A DNA stretch of 64,000 nt from Lunularia cruciata. Taxonomy: Eukaryota > Streptophyta > Marchantiopsida > Lunulariales > Lunulariaceae. Made by a program: the position numbers and the translations under genes. Of the stretch, positions 9,210 through 19,600 are shown one piece after another. Numbering within the stretch: the stretch's first letter is position 1; every line of letters starts with the position of its first letter. The notes under the pieces were generated by a model. That model had not been told where the DNA came from. It saw only the letters and a list, made by a program, of their open reading frames with translations, and did no database searches. The stretch is taken from contig OX419756.1 of the NCBI GenBank assembly GCA_948567375.1, positions 20,093,001-20,157,000 of the forward strand. Reading direction: 5' to 3'.

Positions 9210-10430
9210 ATGGGGAAACTTCCGGTTTTCTTTGGCAAGGATGGAGAAGATGTGGAGGCCTTTGTGAGAGACTTCAAGAGAGCTTGCATAGGAAACAATG
9301 AGAGGAGGAAGAATGAGTGGGCCTCATTATTACTAGATTTCTTTGAGGATGCAACACTTACATGGTATGAGTTAGAATACCAAAAGAGAGAGAGGAAAGA
9401 TGTGCAAGAAGAGTCTTGGGAGACTTTGACTTCAGCTCTCATTGAGAAATTTTTTCTTGATGAGAGTTATGAGAGATTTATGAGTGAGGTTACATTTCTC
9501 AAGCAAGGAGATGGAGAGAAAGTGAGGGTCTATGTGGAAAGAGTGGAAAAGTTAGAGTCCAAATTTTGCATAGTGTTGAGGAAAGGTGGAGATGATGTGG
9601 AAAATACTATGATTGGCATAGGAGCCATGCTCACCAAGAATTTTGTGGGAGGATTGAAACCACAAATTAGAAGCAAGGTGAGATATGAGAAACTTTCTTC
9701 CAAGGTTGAAGCTATCAAGATCGCAATTCGTATGGAGGAGAGTTTGGAAGGGGATGAGAGTGATTTGGTGGTGAAGGAGGTTGTGAATCCTCCCCAAGGC
9801 TACAAGTATGGTGGAACTTCTGATACTTTGGGGGCAAGGGTTGCACCACAAGTAGTAGTTGCTCTAGTTCTTGCACCTCCACCAAAAGATCCACTTCAAA
9901 CCATCATAGAACAACTTGCGGATCTCAAGATCAATGTGGTGCAACTATGGGAGAAGAGAGAGGTGGATCAGAATGTAGGGAGAGGGCCTAGAAGTTATGG
10001 GAACTATTCATATAGAGAAGGCCAATCAGACAACAATTTCAATGATAGAAATTGTTTTGGTTGTGGAGGAAGAGGTTATATCCAAAGGAATTGCCCAAAT
10101 TCCACTTACCATGGAAGAAGGGGTTATGAGGGAGCCAATAGAGGAAAAGAGGGAGGTAGTGAAACTCAAGTGGATCCTAATCCAAACAAAGGTAAGGGGA
10201 TAGCATCCATAGATGTGGTTGAGAGCAAGTATGAGAAGGGAGAGTGCTCAAATTCCAAGGGTCTTAATTTGGAGCTTTTGGCACAAGAGAAGAAGAGAAC
10301 TTGTTTTGCAGCGGATGTTCACTCTTCTCAAGGATTTACGCCAAGCAAGGATACTCCTATGTCTACTAGGAGCACTCGCACCTTAATACCATCAGCAACA
10401 AAGACTCCAAGGAAGAAGTTGGAGATGTAG
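9210..10430 (+). CDS. gag: GyA gag (capsid and nucleocapsid), open
   Basis: A 406-codon open frame. Residues about 1-200 form the retrotransposon gag core: 'FFGKDGEDVEAFVRDFKRAC', 'LTWYELE', 'W..L..AL.EKF', 'F...VTFLKQ.DGEKVR.YVERVE'. Near residue 282 there is one zinc knuckle, CFGCGGRGYIQRNC (10053-10094); the metal-binding His of CX2CX4HX4C is Tyr here, so zinc binding is doubtful. The C-terminal quarter is low-complexity, Lys/Thr/Ser-rich. It is the only major GyA frame without a stop and would form the particle shell. It ends just before the protease frame starting at 10437. Confidence 0.85.
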   Translation: MGKLPVFFGKDGEDVEAFVRDFKRACIGNNERRKNEWASLLLDFFEDATLTWYELEYQKRERKDVQEESWETLTSALIEKFFLDESYERFMSEVTFLKQGDGEKVRVYVERVEKLESKFCIVLRKGGDDVENTMIGIGAMLTKNFVGGLKPQIRSKVRYEKLSSKVEAIKIAIRMEESLEGDESDLVVKEVVNPPQGYKYGGTSDTLGARVAPQVVVALVLAPPPKDPLQTIIEQLADLKINVVQLWEKREVDQNVGRGPRSYGNYSYREGQSDNNFNDRNCFGCGGRGYIQRNCPNSTYHGRRGYEGANRGKEGGSETQVDPNPNKGKGIASIDVVESKYEKGECSNSKGLNLELLAQEKKRTCFAADVHSSQGFTPSKDTPMSTRSTRTLIPSATKTPRKKLEM

Positions 10431-10436
10431 GACTTC

Positions 10437-11200
10437 TTGATTTCAAAGCAACAGTGGAACTATAATGTGTTGGAGGATGTTGGTAGCCACAAGGCTAACA
10501 TCATAGTGGGCCAATTCATTACTTTGAACCCTACCTTGAGAAAAGAGCTTAGAGGGGGTTTGAGTTCTAAAAGGAGCAAGAGGAAGAAGAAGGAAAAAGC
10601 TCTAGTATCAATGGGGGTGGTAGATGCCAAGCCAACACCATGGGAGGCTTGTGAATATGCCTCCAAGATTGATGTGAGAGTGAATGGTCACAACATCAAG
10701 GATGCATTGGTTGATGGAGGATCAACAGTAAATGCCATGTCAGAAAGGTTGATGAAGAAGTTGGGTATGCTACCCTCAATACCTTCAACATTTGTGATGA
10801 GCATAGCAAACAAACAACAAGTTTGACCAGTAAGGGTGATGGATAAGGTGGTAGTTTCAGTTATGGGAGTTCAAAATCTCATGACTTTCCAAGTCTTGAA
10901 GGATTCAAGCTATGACTTACTTCTTGGGAGGCCATGGTTGAGAGCATCACGCACAACTGATCGATGGCACAAAGGGTAATTAGGGATTGGGCCATCAAAC
11001 CATAGAGTCACAGTTCCTATGACTTAACATCACCAACACTTCACATTCAGATACACTATCTTCTGATTATTGGGAATCAGATTTTGAAGAAGGAGCTTCA
11101 GGTGTGGACACAAGCATGGAAGAGGAGACTTCCACGGAGAAGGATGAATCTAAATCAGATTCAGATGTGTATCCTTTGTGTGCTACGGATTTTACACCTA
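10437..11200 (+). pseudogene. GyA aspartic protease
   Basis: The frame carries 'ALVDGGSTVNAMSE' with the active-site Asp at 10713 (DGGS instead of the usual DTGS/DSGA, which occurs in several plant Gypsy lineages). It is followed, after an in-frame TGA at 10824, by 'FQVLKDSSYDLLLGRPWL', the second conserved protease block. The TGA stands where 'QQV(R)PVRV' suggests an Arg codon CGA. An acidic spacer with further stops (about 11000-11200) leads to the RT. Confidence 0.85.
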
Positions 11201-11210
11201 AGCTAGAGGT

Positions 11211-12690
11211 TTGAAGGACCCAAGTAAATCACCATTGACACTTGAGGAGGTAGAGAGAAGGTTATCTACCCTCAAGTATGGTCCAAATGTTACCAAAGAG
11301 GAGAAGGTGAGATTTGAGGAGATTTTCCGCAAGTTCATCCATGTGTTTGCTTTTAGTTACAAGGATTTGAAGGAAGTCACCTTGGAGGAGCACAAGATAG
11401 AGGTGGAGTCACATGCAACACCAATCCACCAAAAGCAACGTTGCATTAGCCCACCAATATCTTTGGTTGTGAAGGAGGAAATTTATAAGCCGAAGGAGGC
11501 TAGATTTATCTTTGAGGTAGAGAATTCAGAATGGGTGCTCCAATTATCATTGTGAAGAAAATGAATGGCAAGCTTTGGGTATGTATGGATTACAAGAAGC
11601 TCAATGTTCTTACCAAGAAGGACTACTACCCATTACCATTCATTGATGAGATCTTAGAGGAGGTTGCAGATCATTAAAGGTACAGTTTTGGAGATTGTTA
11701 TAGTGGATATAACCAAATCAAGATTGCACAAGAGCATCAACAACTCACCACGTTCACCATACCTTGGGGAACTTACGCTTTCAAGGTCATGCCTTTTGGG
11801 CTTTGCAATGCTCCAACCACATTCCAACGGTTCATGAACAAGGTATTTGAACCTTTCATTGGGAAATTTGTGAGAGACTTCATTGATGACTCTTGTGTCT
11901 ATGGGAGCAAGGAGGAGCACTTTGAGCACCTAATTAAAATCTTGCAATGCTTGGATGAGGCAAATGCATCACTCAACCTAGAGAAGTGCATTTTTGGATG
12001 TGAAGAAGGTCTAATTTTGGGGCACATCATCTCCAAGGATGGAATAGCAGTTGATCCTAAGAAGGTGAGGAAAATCTCAGACCTTCCATTCCCTTCAAGC
12101 TTGACAAAGTTATGCCAATTCTTGGAGATGGTTGGGTACTATAGGAGGTTCATCTTCTCATTTTCCAACAAGGCTTATGCAGTGACCATCTACATGAAGA
12201 AGGGTGTAGATTACATGGTGATTTTGGAGGACAAGGAGGCTCTCAAAGCTTTTGAGGAGCTCAAGCAATCCCTTGTAGCTCCAATTCTTGCTAAACTTGA
12301 TTGGAGTAAGCCTTTCATCCTCTACACTAATGCTTCTAATGTAGTTATAGGATGCACTCTTAGTCAATTAGACCAAGATGGGCATGATCATCCAATAGCT
12401 TATGCTAGTAGGCAGATGGTTTTAGTAAAAAAGAACTACTATGTCACAAAGAGAGAAGGGTTGGCAGTGATCTTTGGTCTCAAGAAGTTTAGACACTACT
12501 TGATTGGAGGGAAGCCACCATTGTCACGGATCACAAGGCTTTGAAGTACATCTTCAACAAGCCTAATGTTGAAGGGAGACTAACAAGGTGGATGATTCTC
12601 TTATCTGAGTATGACTACACCATTGAGGATAGGCCAAGAAAGAAACATGCAAATGCTGATTTGTTATCTAGAACCTATGATCATGATGGA
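11211..12690 (+). pseudogene. GyA reverse transcriptase and RNase H, frameshifted
   Basis: Three overlapping frames (11211-11555, 11789-12544, 12541-12912) give one Gypsy RT/RNase H when shifts are allowed. Landmarks are 'SEWVSP'-like entry, 'DYKKLN', 'KKDYYPLPF', 'MPFGLCNAPTTFQRFM', and the catalytic box FIDD at 11879-11890 with both Asp retained. 'VGYYRRFI' then leads into RNase H, where the first catalytic Asp of 'YTDAS' is Asn (YTNAS, near 12329). A shift near 12540 separates 'FRHYL..GK' from the 'DHKAL.Y' segment. Stops include one at about 11677. Confidence 0.9.
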
Positions 12691-14030
12691 GATGAGCCAG
12701 TAGATGATTCCTTCCCAGATGAGGAGCTCATGACAATCTCAATCACTCAAGAGGTTCCAATGGAGCACAAGGAGATTGTGGATTTTGTGACAAAAGGTAA
12801 CTACCCTGAAGGGATGCATGCTAGGGAGAGGAAGGCCCTTGCAGCAATTTCTAGACCTTACACAATGGTGGAGGATATTCTTTTTCACCAAGGAGCAAAT
12901 GGTCTACTTTGAAGAGCAGTGGGTAAGGAAGAGTCTATCCTACTTATAAAGGAGTTTCATGAAGGTTTAGTGTGTGGATGACACTTTGTAGGAAAGGTGA
13001 CTGCTTTCAAGATTCTAAATGCAGGTTACCATTGGAGAGGGATTTTCAAGGATTGTCTTGATTATTGCAAAACTTGTCATGTTTGTCAAGCTTTTGCTAG
13101 AAAGTCTACATCCACTCCACCACTTAGATCAATTCCATTGCCAGGACCTTTTGAGAAGTAGGGAATTGATTTTGCAGGTCCTCTCAATAGAACCCCAAGG
13201 AACACTTGGTACATTGTGGTAGTTACTAATGACCTTACCAAGTGGGTTGAGGCTAGACCATTGAGGGACAAGAATGAAGATGAACTTGGTTGATTTCTTT
13301 ATGAACGCATTATCACTAGATTTGGATGCCCTTTGGAGTTGGTTTTTGATAGAGGAGGAGAGTTTACAAGAAGCATTACTACAGCCATGCTATGACATAT
13401 CTCTATCACACATAGAGTAACTACATCCTATAAGCTAATTTCCAATGGCTTGGCAGAGAGAACCAATCAGACCTTGTGCATGATGTTGGCTAAAGATGCA
13501 AAAATGGAGGGGGCTAAACATCATTGGGACAAGAGGATTCATGCAGTTTTGTGAGAGTATAGGACAACCATGAAGACTTCTACTGGGTATTCTCCATTTC
13601 AATTGGTATATGGTATTGAGTCTACCTTAGCTATTCACTTTGATCTTCCTACCTTCCAAAGCATCAATAGGAGATTGAAGAAAGCACAAGGAGGTGATGC
13701 AAAGAATTCAAGGAAGGAACAACTCATGGAGTTGGAAGAAGCAATAGCAGTTGCTATGGTTTGAGTGGAGCAAGCCCAAAGGAAAAAAAGGATAGCTATG
13801 ACAAGAGGCAAGGCAAGAAGAAGATGGAGCCTTTCAAAGAAGGTGATTGGGTAATGTTGTTTGATTCTATTCGATTCAAGAGAGTGCAAAAGAAGGTTTT
13901 GCCTAAGTACTTTGGACCTTTCATAGTAGAGAAGGTGTGGGGCAATCACACCTATGATCTCAAGCAGTAGGGAGGAAGACACTTTGATAGGATGAACCTT
14001 GATAAGTTGAAGATATATCATAGAAGGTAA
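12691..14030 (+). pseudogene. GyA integrase, multiple stops
   Basis: The zinc-binding start reads 'EFHEGLVCG(stop)HFVGK' and 'CKTCHVCQ', so one His region is hit by a stop (12979). In the core the three acidic positions are still visible: 'GIDFAGP', 'VFDRGGEF' and 'NGLAERTN'. The C-terminal part 13761-13970 has the 'GDWVMLFDS' and 'LPKYFGPFIVEKV' GPF module, with no chromodomain. At least seven in-frame stops are seen from 12910 on, most of them TGA at Arg or Trp positions. Confidence 0.88.
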
Positions 14031-14078
14031 AGAGACCTTCACTTTGAGAACAAAGTGAAAACTTAGTTCTGGGGTAAA

Positions 14079-14773
14079 TGTAACACCCATTTGTGCATAT
14101 GTGTCTAGTATTGTGATATTTAGCTTGGTATTACAAGTACTTGAGAGATATTATTTATATAGAGATAAAGGATGGTTCTACATTATTCATGATTAGCTAT
14201 AGTTAGTCATAGCTAAGATAGAGGGGACCTTACTTTAGAGGAGGTGGAAAAGATGAGCACCATTATTTTGGATTCTAGTGTGTTGACTTGGTATTAATCC
14301 TAGGTGTTTGGCTTTGAGGAAAGAGTTGAGAAATCTTGGGCCCGCAAGCCTTTTTGTTTTGGATTCTTCTATAGTCCAAGGATAGCCCATGTGAAGGAAT
14401 CCTTGACTTAGTGGTTGGGTCAAGATAAGATCACATGCTAGTGGAATATGCCCATGTGAATGGATATTCCTTTATACTTTTTGACTTTACTTGACTTTTA
14501 GTCTAGTAACTTGAGTTACTACGGTAATTAGTAACTTTGGTACATAACTATTTCACAAGTATATAAACAAGGGGTGAGGAGCTACTCATCATCCTTTCAT
14601 TTGCAACTATCTCTCTCTCTCATTGAGTTCTCTAGTGAGCAGTGTCTTGAGTCTTGGAGTGTTAGCCTTGGAGGAGTATGATGGAGTTGGGATTCCTTGC
14701 CTTCTTAGTCCATGGTGCGCTACCATAATAGCCATTAGAGGTTAATCCTGAGTGAGAGACAGGCCGGCTCATA
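14079..14773 (+). repeat. 3' LTR of GyA
   Basis: It starts TGTAACACCC after a short purine-rich TCTGGGGTAAA. It matches the 5' LTR throughout, with a few scattered substitutions and a 3-base insertion near 14150. It ends CTCATA, where the 5' LTR has CTCACA. Confidence 0.88.
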
Positions 14774-15287
14774 GTCCTCTCAAAGGAAGCTCCACCATTG
14801 GATCGGATACATGGATTGGTGACATGTTTGCAAGCTCCACCTTTAGATTAGTTGCTTGGATGAATGACTTGTCCTATTTGGTTGGTCTTGACCAAAGGAA
14901 TATTTAGATAATGTTCTTGTAAGAAGCTCAAAATTGCATGGATGAAATAACGTTCAAAAGCTCTCAATGAGACAAACAATTGGGAAAGAATGCAAACATT
15001 TTGTTCCAAAGGGGGAGAGTGTTTCTACTTTTAGGGCCTTATTCATATGTTTAGGCCTTTGAAATCGGCTCTAAATTTTTTAGTGTACCTTTGGCTCTTG
15101 CAATATTAGTGAAAGTATTCTTTTGGTGATACTTCTATTTGATCTGTTCAGTCTATCATATATGACATCCTTTCAGATGTTACCAAGCCAATTTCCACCT
15201 CTACATAATACCAAGCCAATTTCAACCTCTACATAGTATCAAGCCAATTTCCACCTCTAGACAGTATGTGTAGCTATTGGTATTATA
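14774..15287 (-). mobile_element. LTR family C, right part split by GyA insertion
   Basis: It continues the LTR C begun at 6831 (GTCCTCTCAAAGGAAGCTCCACC, TTGGTTGGTCTTGACCAAAGG, TTAGGGCCTTATTCAT.TGTTTAGGC) and ends TATTATA at 15281-15287, the minus-strand start of the LTR (TGTAATACC in intact copies). Confidence 0.8.
15182..15265. repeat. 28-bp tandem triplet at LTR C end
   Basis: Three units of 28 bases, each containing AAGCCAATTTC.ACCTCTA, lie at 15182-15209, 15210-15237 and 15238-15265. Other LTR C copies have the sequence once or as part of the ~155-base duplication. Confidence 0.85.
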
Positions 15288-15405
15288 GCTTCTCACCAAG
15301 GAGCTTCATGGATGCTTCTAAAATATTCTTAAATTTTCATAGCTATATGATAATTTTATTATCTATTAGTTATATTGAGCTTTTGCTAACTCCATATTAT
15401 AACAT
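15288..15405 (+). mobile_element. 3' end fragment of LTR family C, opposite orientation
   Basis: GGATGCTTCTAAAATATTCTTAAA...TATATTGAGCTTTTGCTAACTCCATATTATAACA parallels the last ~110 bases of the LTR at 47037-47927 (GGATGCTTTTAGAACATTCTTAAA...CCATATTATTACA). It faces the minus-strand copy that ends at 15287, making an inverted pair. Confidence 0.6.
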
Positions 15406-16502
15406 TTTTGTATGTTTAGTCTATGGACTATTTTTCTATAGCGTTGTCATTCCTTTTCAAACTCTTTGTACCTACATAAATATGTGGTGGTCACTCCATG
15501 TGGTTGCCAACAAATCATTATGGATGTTTGAGCTCCTTGGATATCCATCTATATTGGGTGGTTGTCCATGTGAATGTCTCAAATTCCTTCAATACCATTT
15601 CTTCTTTTGCCTTGTTTTGTGCTCTTTGTTGGGCAAAAGATCATATTCTTTTATTTGTGTATACATTTTATGGCGTTGAGACACCTTTGTTGTACAGTTA
15701 TCATGCCAATGCAAGGGATTTCACACAACTAGCATGTGCCAAGAGCACATGTTAGTGAGATCCCTTGGGAGGCTATTATTAACCATTGCTCATTACATTG
15801 CTTTGCAAAAGGTTGTAACCACTTTTCCCTCATCTCTTTCCATCCCTCTTAGATGATACCCATATCTTGGGTCCTTTGGAGGATGTAGTTTGAGTTGTGT
15901 TAGCTTTCATACTTAGCTTAGATACATTGGGTTTATGAGTCCAAACTTGGAAATGCAAGGCCTTGAAATGATATACAATTGTCACTCCTTCAAACTTCCC
16001 ACCAAGATTCTAGTTCCTAGTTTGGAGTCTAAGGGTATTAGGCTCTCCACTAAGAGAGGATCATTTTTTAACTTATTTATCTCAATCATCTTGGTTTAGA
16101 CTACAACCCATACCCATATACTTCCTTCTTTGGAGAACATACAAGTGGTTACTCCATCCTTATGAGATATTATGTATCTAGAGTTTCTTATTTGGTATGT
16201 ATATACCCACTCATAAAGGTACTCTTCCACATCTACATGCCTTTGATAGGACTATATACAATACTTTCTCCACTTAATTAGGGTTATGTATGCTCTCATA
16301 GTTATAAAACAAGTGGTGTAGACTATTGTGGTGATCCATCTTTCCCTCAACGGAGCACAATTCTTTTTTTTAGTTGGTTTTAGAGAGTTTAGTTATATGT
16401 TGCTTGTAGCACTGTTTACCTTTGGTACATTTGGCCAATTTGCAATAGAGAGTTTTTGCCATCTCAATCATTTGTTTGATGATCTCTTTTTTGATGGTAC
16501 GC
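15406..16502. other. AT-rich repeat-like stretch, no gene recognised
   Basis: Only hydrophobic chance frames (15266-15679, 15498-15755) occur. By base composition and position it looks like decayed transposon DNA at the edge of the repeat block. No family motif found. Confidence 0.4.
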
Positions 16503-16570
16503 AGAGGTTCCCTCAAGAGGAGAGGAGCACTAGCGTAGAGGTTCCCTCAAGAGGAGAGGAGCACTAGTGT
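16503..16570. repeat. 34-bp tandem duplication
   Basis: Two copies of a 34-base unit beginning AGAGGTTCCCTCAAGAGG (16503-16536, 16537-16570) differ at one base (GCGT/GTGT). It lies at the transition from repeat to low-copy DNA and is followed at about 16598-16627 by four copies of a TTTTCCA heptamer. Confidence 0.85.
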
Positions 16571-16627
16571 CTTGCCCACCGTGTCCCTTTAACGCATCAT
16601 TTCCATTTTCCATTTTCCATTTTCCAT

Positions 16628-19600
16628 ACACTCCTTTGTGCTCTTGTATTACCTCTTCTTTTCTTTCAAAATGTACTACTTGGCCTGTAGGTCTTCCCCA
16701 TTGACTGTTCCACATATTACTGGAGTTGAAATTCAATAGAGCACTCCTCCCCAAGTCCACAAGTCCACAAGTCCAAGAAGGCTGTGCAATGATGGTATAG
16801 AATCCACCCTCCACAAGTGCAACTTTCGATAAGTACAATGAGCTTAGCTGAAAGACAAAACAATACATGGTAAGGGCACTAAATTACACTCTTCGTGAAT
16901 GCAATGAACCCCGAGAACATTCCCCTACAGACAACTTTAGAATTGTAAATTTTTGTAATGTAATTATTTGAAAAATGGCAGTCACATACTCCCCTCGTAT
17001 GCTATTTAAACTAACGATTATACTTATCCAAACTCGAACTTCCTATATCCCATCCCTAACTCGGGATAACTGTAGGTTGCCGGTAAGTTGCTCTCATGAA
17101 GTATTTGACAACCTCCACACGTCCAATCTCGAGACCGGAACCGAGGCATTACACTAATCGAGAATGGACTGTACCACTAAAGATGTGATAGTTTGTTTGC
17201 CATACTGTACATTGTCCAACTTCAAAGACTGTTGTTGATCAACCTTCCAAGTTACTTCCCATGAGAAGAAGAAAGGGTGCCCAAAGTTTGACATTTATGT
17301 AGTTTGGCTGATAAAATAAAGACGTACAGATATGCTATGATGGTCATTTGCAACCAAAGCGCAAGGCACCAGCAGGAGAAGAAAACGAAAGGTACGGTTG
17401 AGGGAGAAAATGGGCAGGCAGAAACAGATGATGAAGATAATGATGAGAGACATCACAGCCAAAACTCACACTGTTCAGCGATTGGATCCATGTGAAGACT
17501 ATAACTACTGTCAGTTATTGCCCCTCCCCTGCCTCTGCACCATGTTCTTCCCAGACAATGGTGCACCACTGGTACCCGGCTTCCACCAAGCTCCTGTGGC
17601 CCAGCCTACTCAATGCTACTACTGCCACTGAGGGTCAAACTTAGCAACGAGTTCGGGCTACTCAACAGTCAAAAGAGTTCTTGCACTGAGCTCTCGCGGC
17701 CTTTCTAAATCACTATTTCATTTCTAGCTTGTACCTGAGGCTACTTTATATAGCATTTTCGTTCGTACGACGAATATCGTAGGAAATGTCATCTGGACGC
17801 TTTAAGAAGTTCTCAGTCCTTGACTTGCTATTCAATTGTACTTGATGTCCTCTTTAGTTATATCTAGTAAGAGGTGAGACTCATCAAGGCTTCAAAATCA
17901 TTTGCCCTTCACTTCTTTCGTGGGAGTTTTATATCCCAAAGGATCATCAAACTTTGGGATGCTGGTCTAAAGTGGAGCACGGTATATCCACGGTCGAGGA
18001 CTAACGGATTCTTCATATGAAGTTCATCTCTGCTGGTACGCTGACCTTTCGCTAAAAATTAGAACCCTACTCATTGGTCTTCATACTCAAGCACCCCGGG
18101 AGAAAAGCCCAGATAGACGGAAGTTCCATCTATGGAATATTAGAATTTGATTATCAAATTCCGCAGCCATCTATGGCCAATTAACACGAGGGTATCCCCT
18201 ATCATATCTCCTTTTATGAAGACCTGCAAGTGGCGTCTTCTTCCTTCTCATTTACTACATCATTCCTCTCCTGTAGGAAATCGTAGTCGAGGAAGCGAAG
18301 TCTTCACAAGGCGAAGTCTCAGGATACATGTCTCCCTTACAAACCGCGGCTACAATCAATCGAAAAGGTGTGTTTGATAGGAACGCATAATGTCAAGACA
18401 CTTGGCAACGTGAGGGCCCTGTGCCTACAATTTCTCTTATTACTTGTAAAAGCTTTGATTCCCAACCTTGGTGACGAAGATTCTTAAAACACGATCGTCA
18501 GGCATCCTTTCTTGGAGAACCGTTGTCCACAAAAGGTTTTGCAGTGACCACTTTAGTGCATGGTACGTAAACATATGAAAAGTCGGAACCATTGGACTCT
18601 AACGTCCAACGCGACTGGAAATGCACACCCCGGTAGCCAAGAGCTTGTGTGATGAGCTACGGACTATATGGTCTAAAGTGAGATCTACAAAGTGATATTC
18701 CTACTTTGGACATGAACTAGAATGTCAAGAACATATGCGGGTATCAAAAGCTATCAATGTATTGATATCTTGACAATTGTCTCCAAAAATATATAAAATT
18801 TGCACGAAGAGTGCGTCAGTCACATAAAAGATTATCTAGCATGCGGAAGTTCACACGTCATGGACCTTGTACACTGACCTTGTACAACCGTACTCTTCAT
18901 GGACTGTGCTGTGATGCTGTAATTTGAGCAGTTTTCTCGTCGTAAACCGACCGATGATGTTTAACTCTTGAATTCTACTCGCTACAGCCAAAGCAATTTG
19001 CATTTGGCGGTCCACAGTTCGCACGATTTCTCAAACCAGAAAGTGGAAACGACTCTGGAATCGAAGAATTTTGGTTTATATTAGGTCATCTAGTCTAGTA
19101 GAATAATCTAGCTTGCGCTCTTTACAAGATCAACGTGGAAGGTTTCCAGATTAGGAGACACTGATATATGACAAACAACCTTAGATCGCACGGTCGATTT
19201 ACACCCAACCAAGGCTTATCCAGAGCTGCACTCTTTAAGCAAGGTGGCAATGATATAGAAGCAAGCCAATTGTCAAAGGAAAAAAAAGAAAAAAATAAGC
19301 AATTGTCAAAGCACGCAGGTGTTTGTCAGCTCTGTAGCTCATGCCCTTTCATGATGCACTCTTGTCCTGCTTGACCTCTACCCATATGCCCTGCTTGCCA
19401 AATTCGAAAAGATGTTGTCCTCGTGCATGCTTTGCTTTGGATGTTTATAAGAGGTGGCGTCCATTTTGTGACCAGTTCTAAGTTCAAATACATCCGACCA
19501 GGAAATTAGCTTTATGCTCTTTTGTAACTTGGCTTTCAATCCTGGCACGAGTGGTTATTAAGTTTATACACATAGTATTTAGGCCTATAAAGGAACTGCT

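Larger units (their letters stand above)
6961..14773 (+). mobile_element. GyA: nearly complete Ty3/Gypsy LTR retrotransposon
   Basis: A 7.8-kb plus-strand element with two LTRs of about 690 bases that differ by only a few percent by eye, an Asp-tRNA-like primer site, a long leader with an extra frame, gag, protease, RT, RNase H, integrase and a 3' LTR. It sits inside an LTR of family C. The bases GTCC occur on both sides (6957-6960 and 14774-14777), fitting a short target duplication; the LTR end is uncertain by 2 bases. All pol domains are present in the right order but broken by stops and shifts, so any mobility would need proteins from another copy. Confidence 0.92.

Noticed and set aside
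15266-15755. Hydrophobic frames resembling membrane proteins
   Set aside because: They arise from T-rich DNA partly inside an LTR C fragment, with no family signature.
16503-16570. 34-bp duplication as a target-site or attachment site
   Set aside because: The copies are directly adjacent with nothing between them, so it is a simple tandem duplication.
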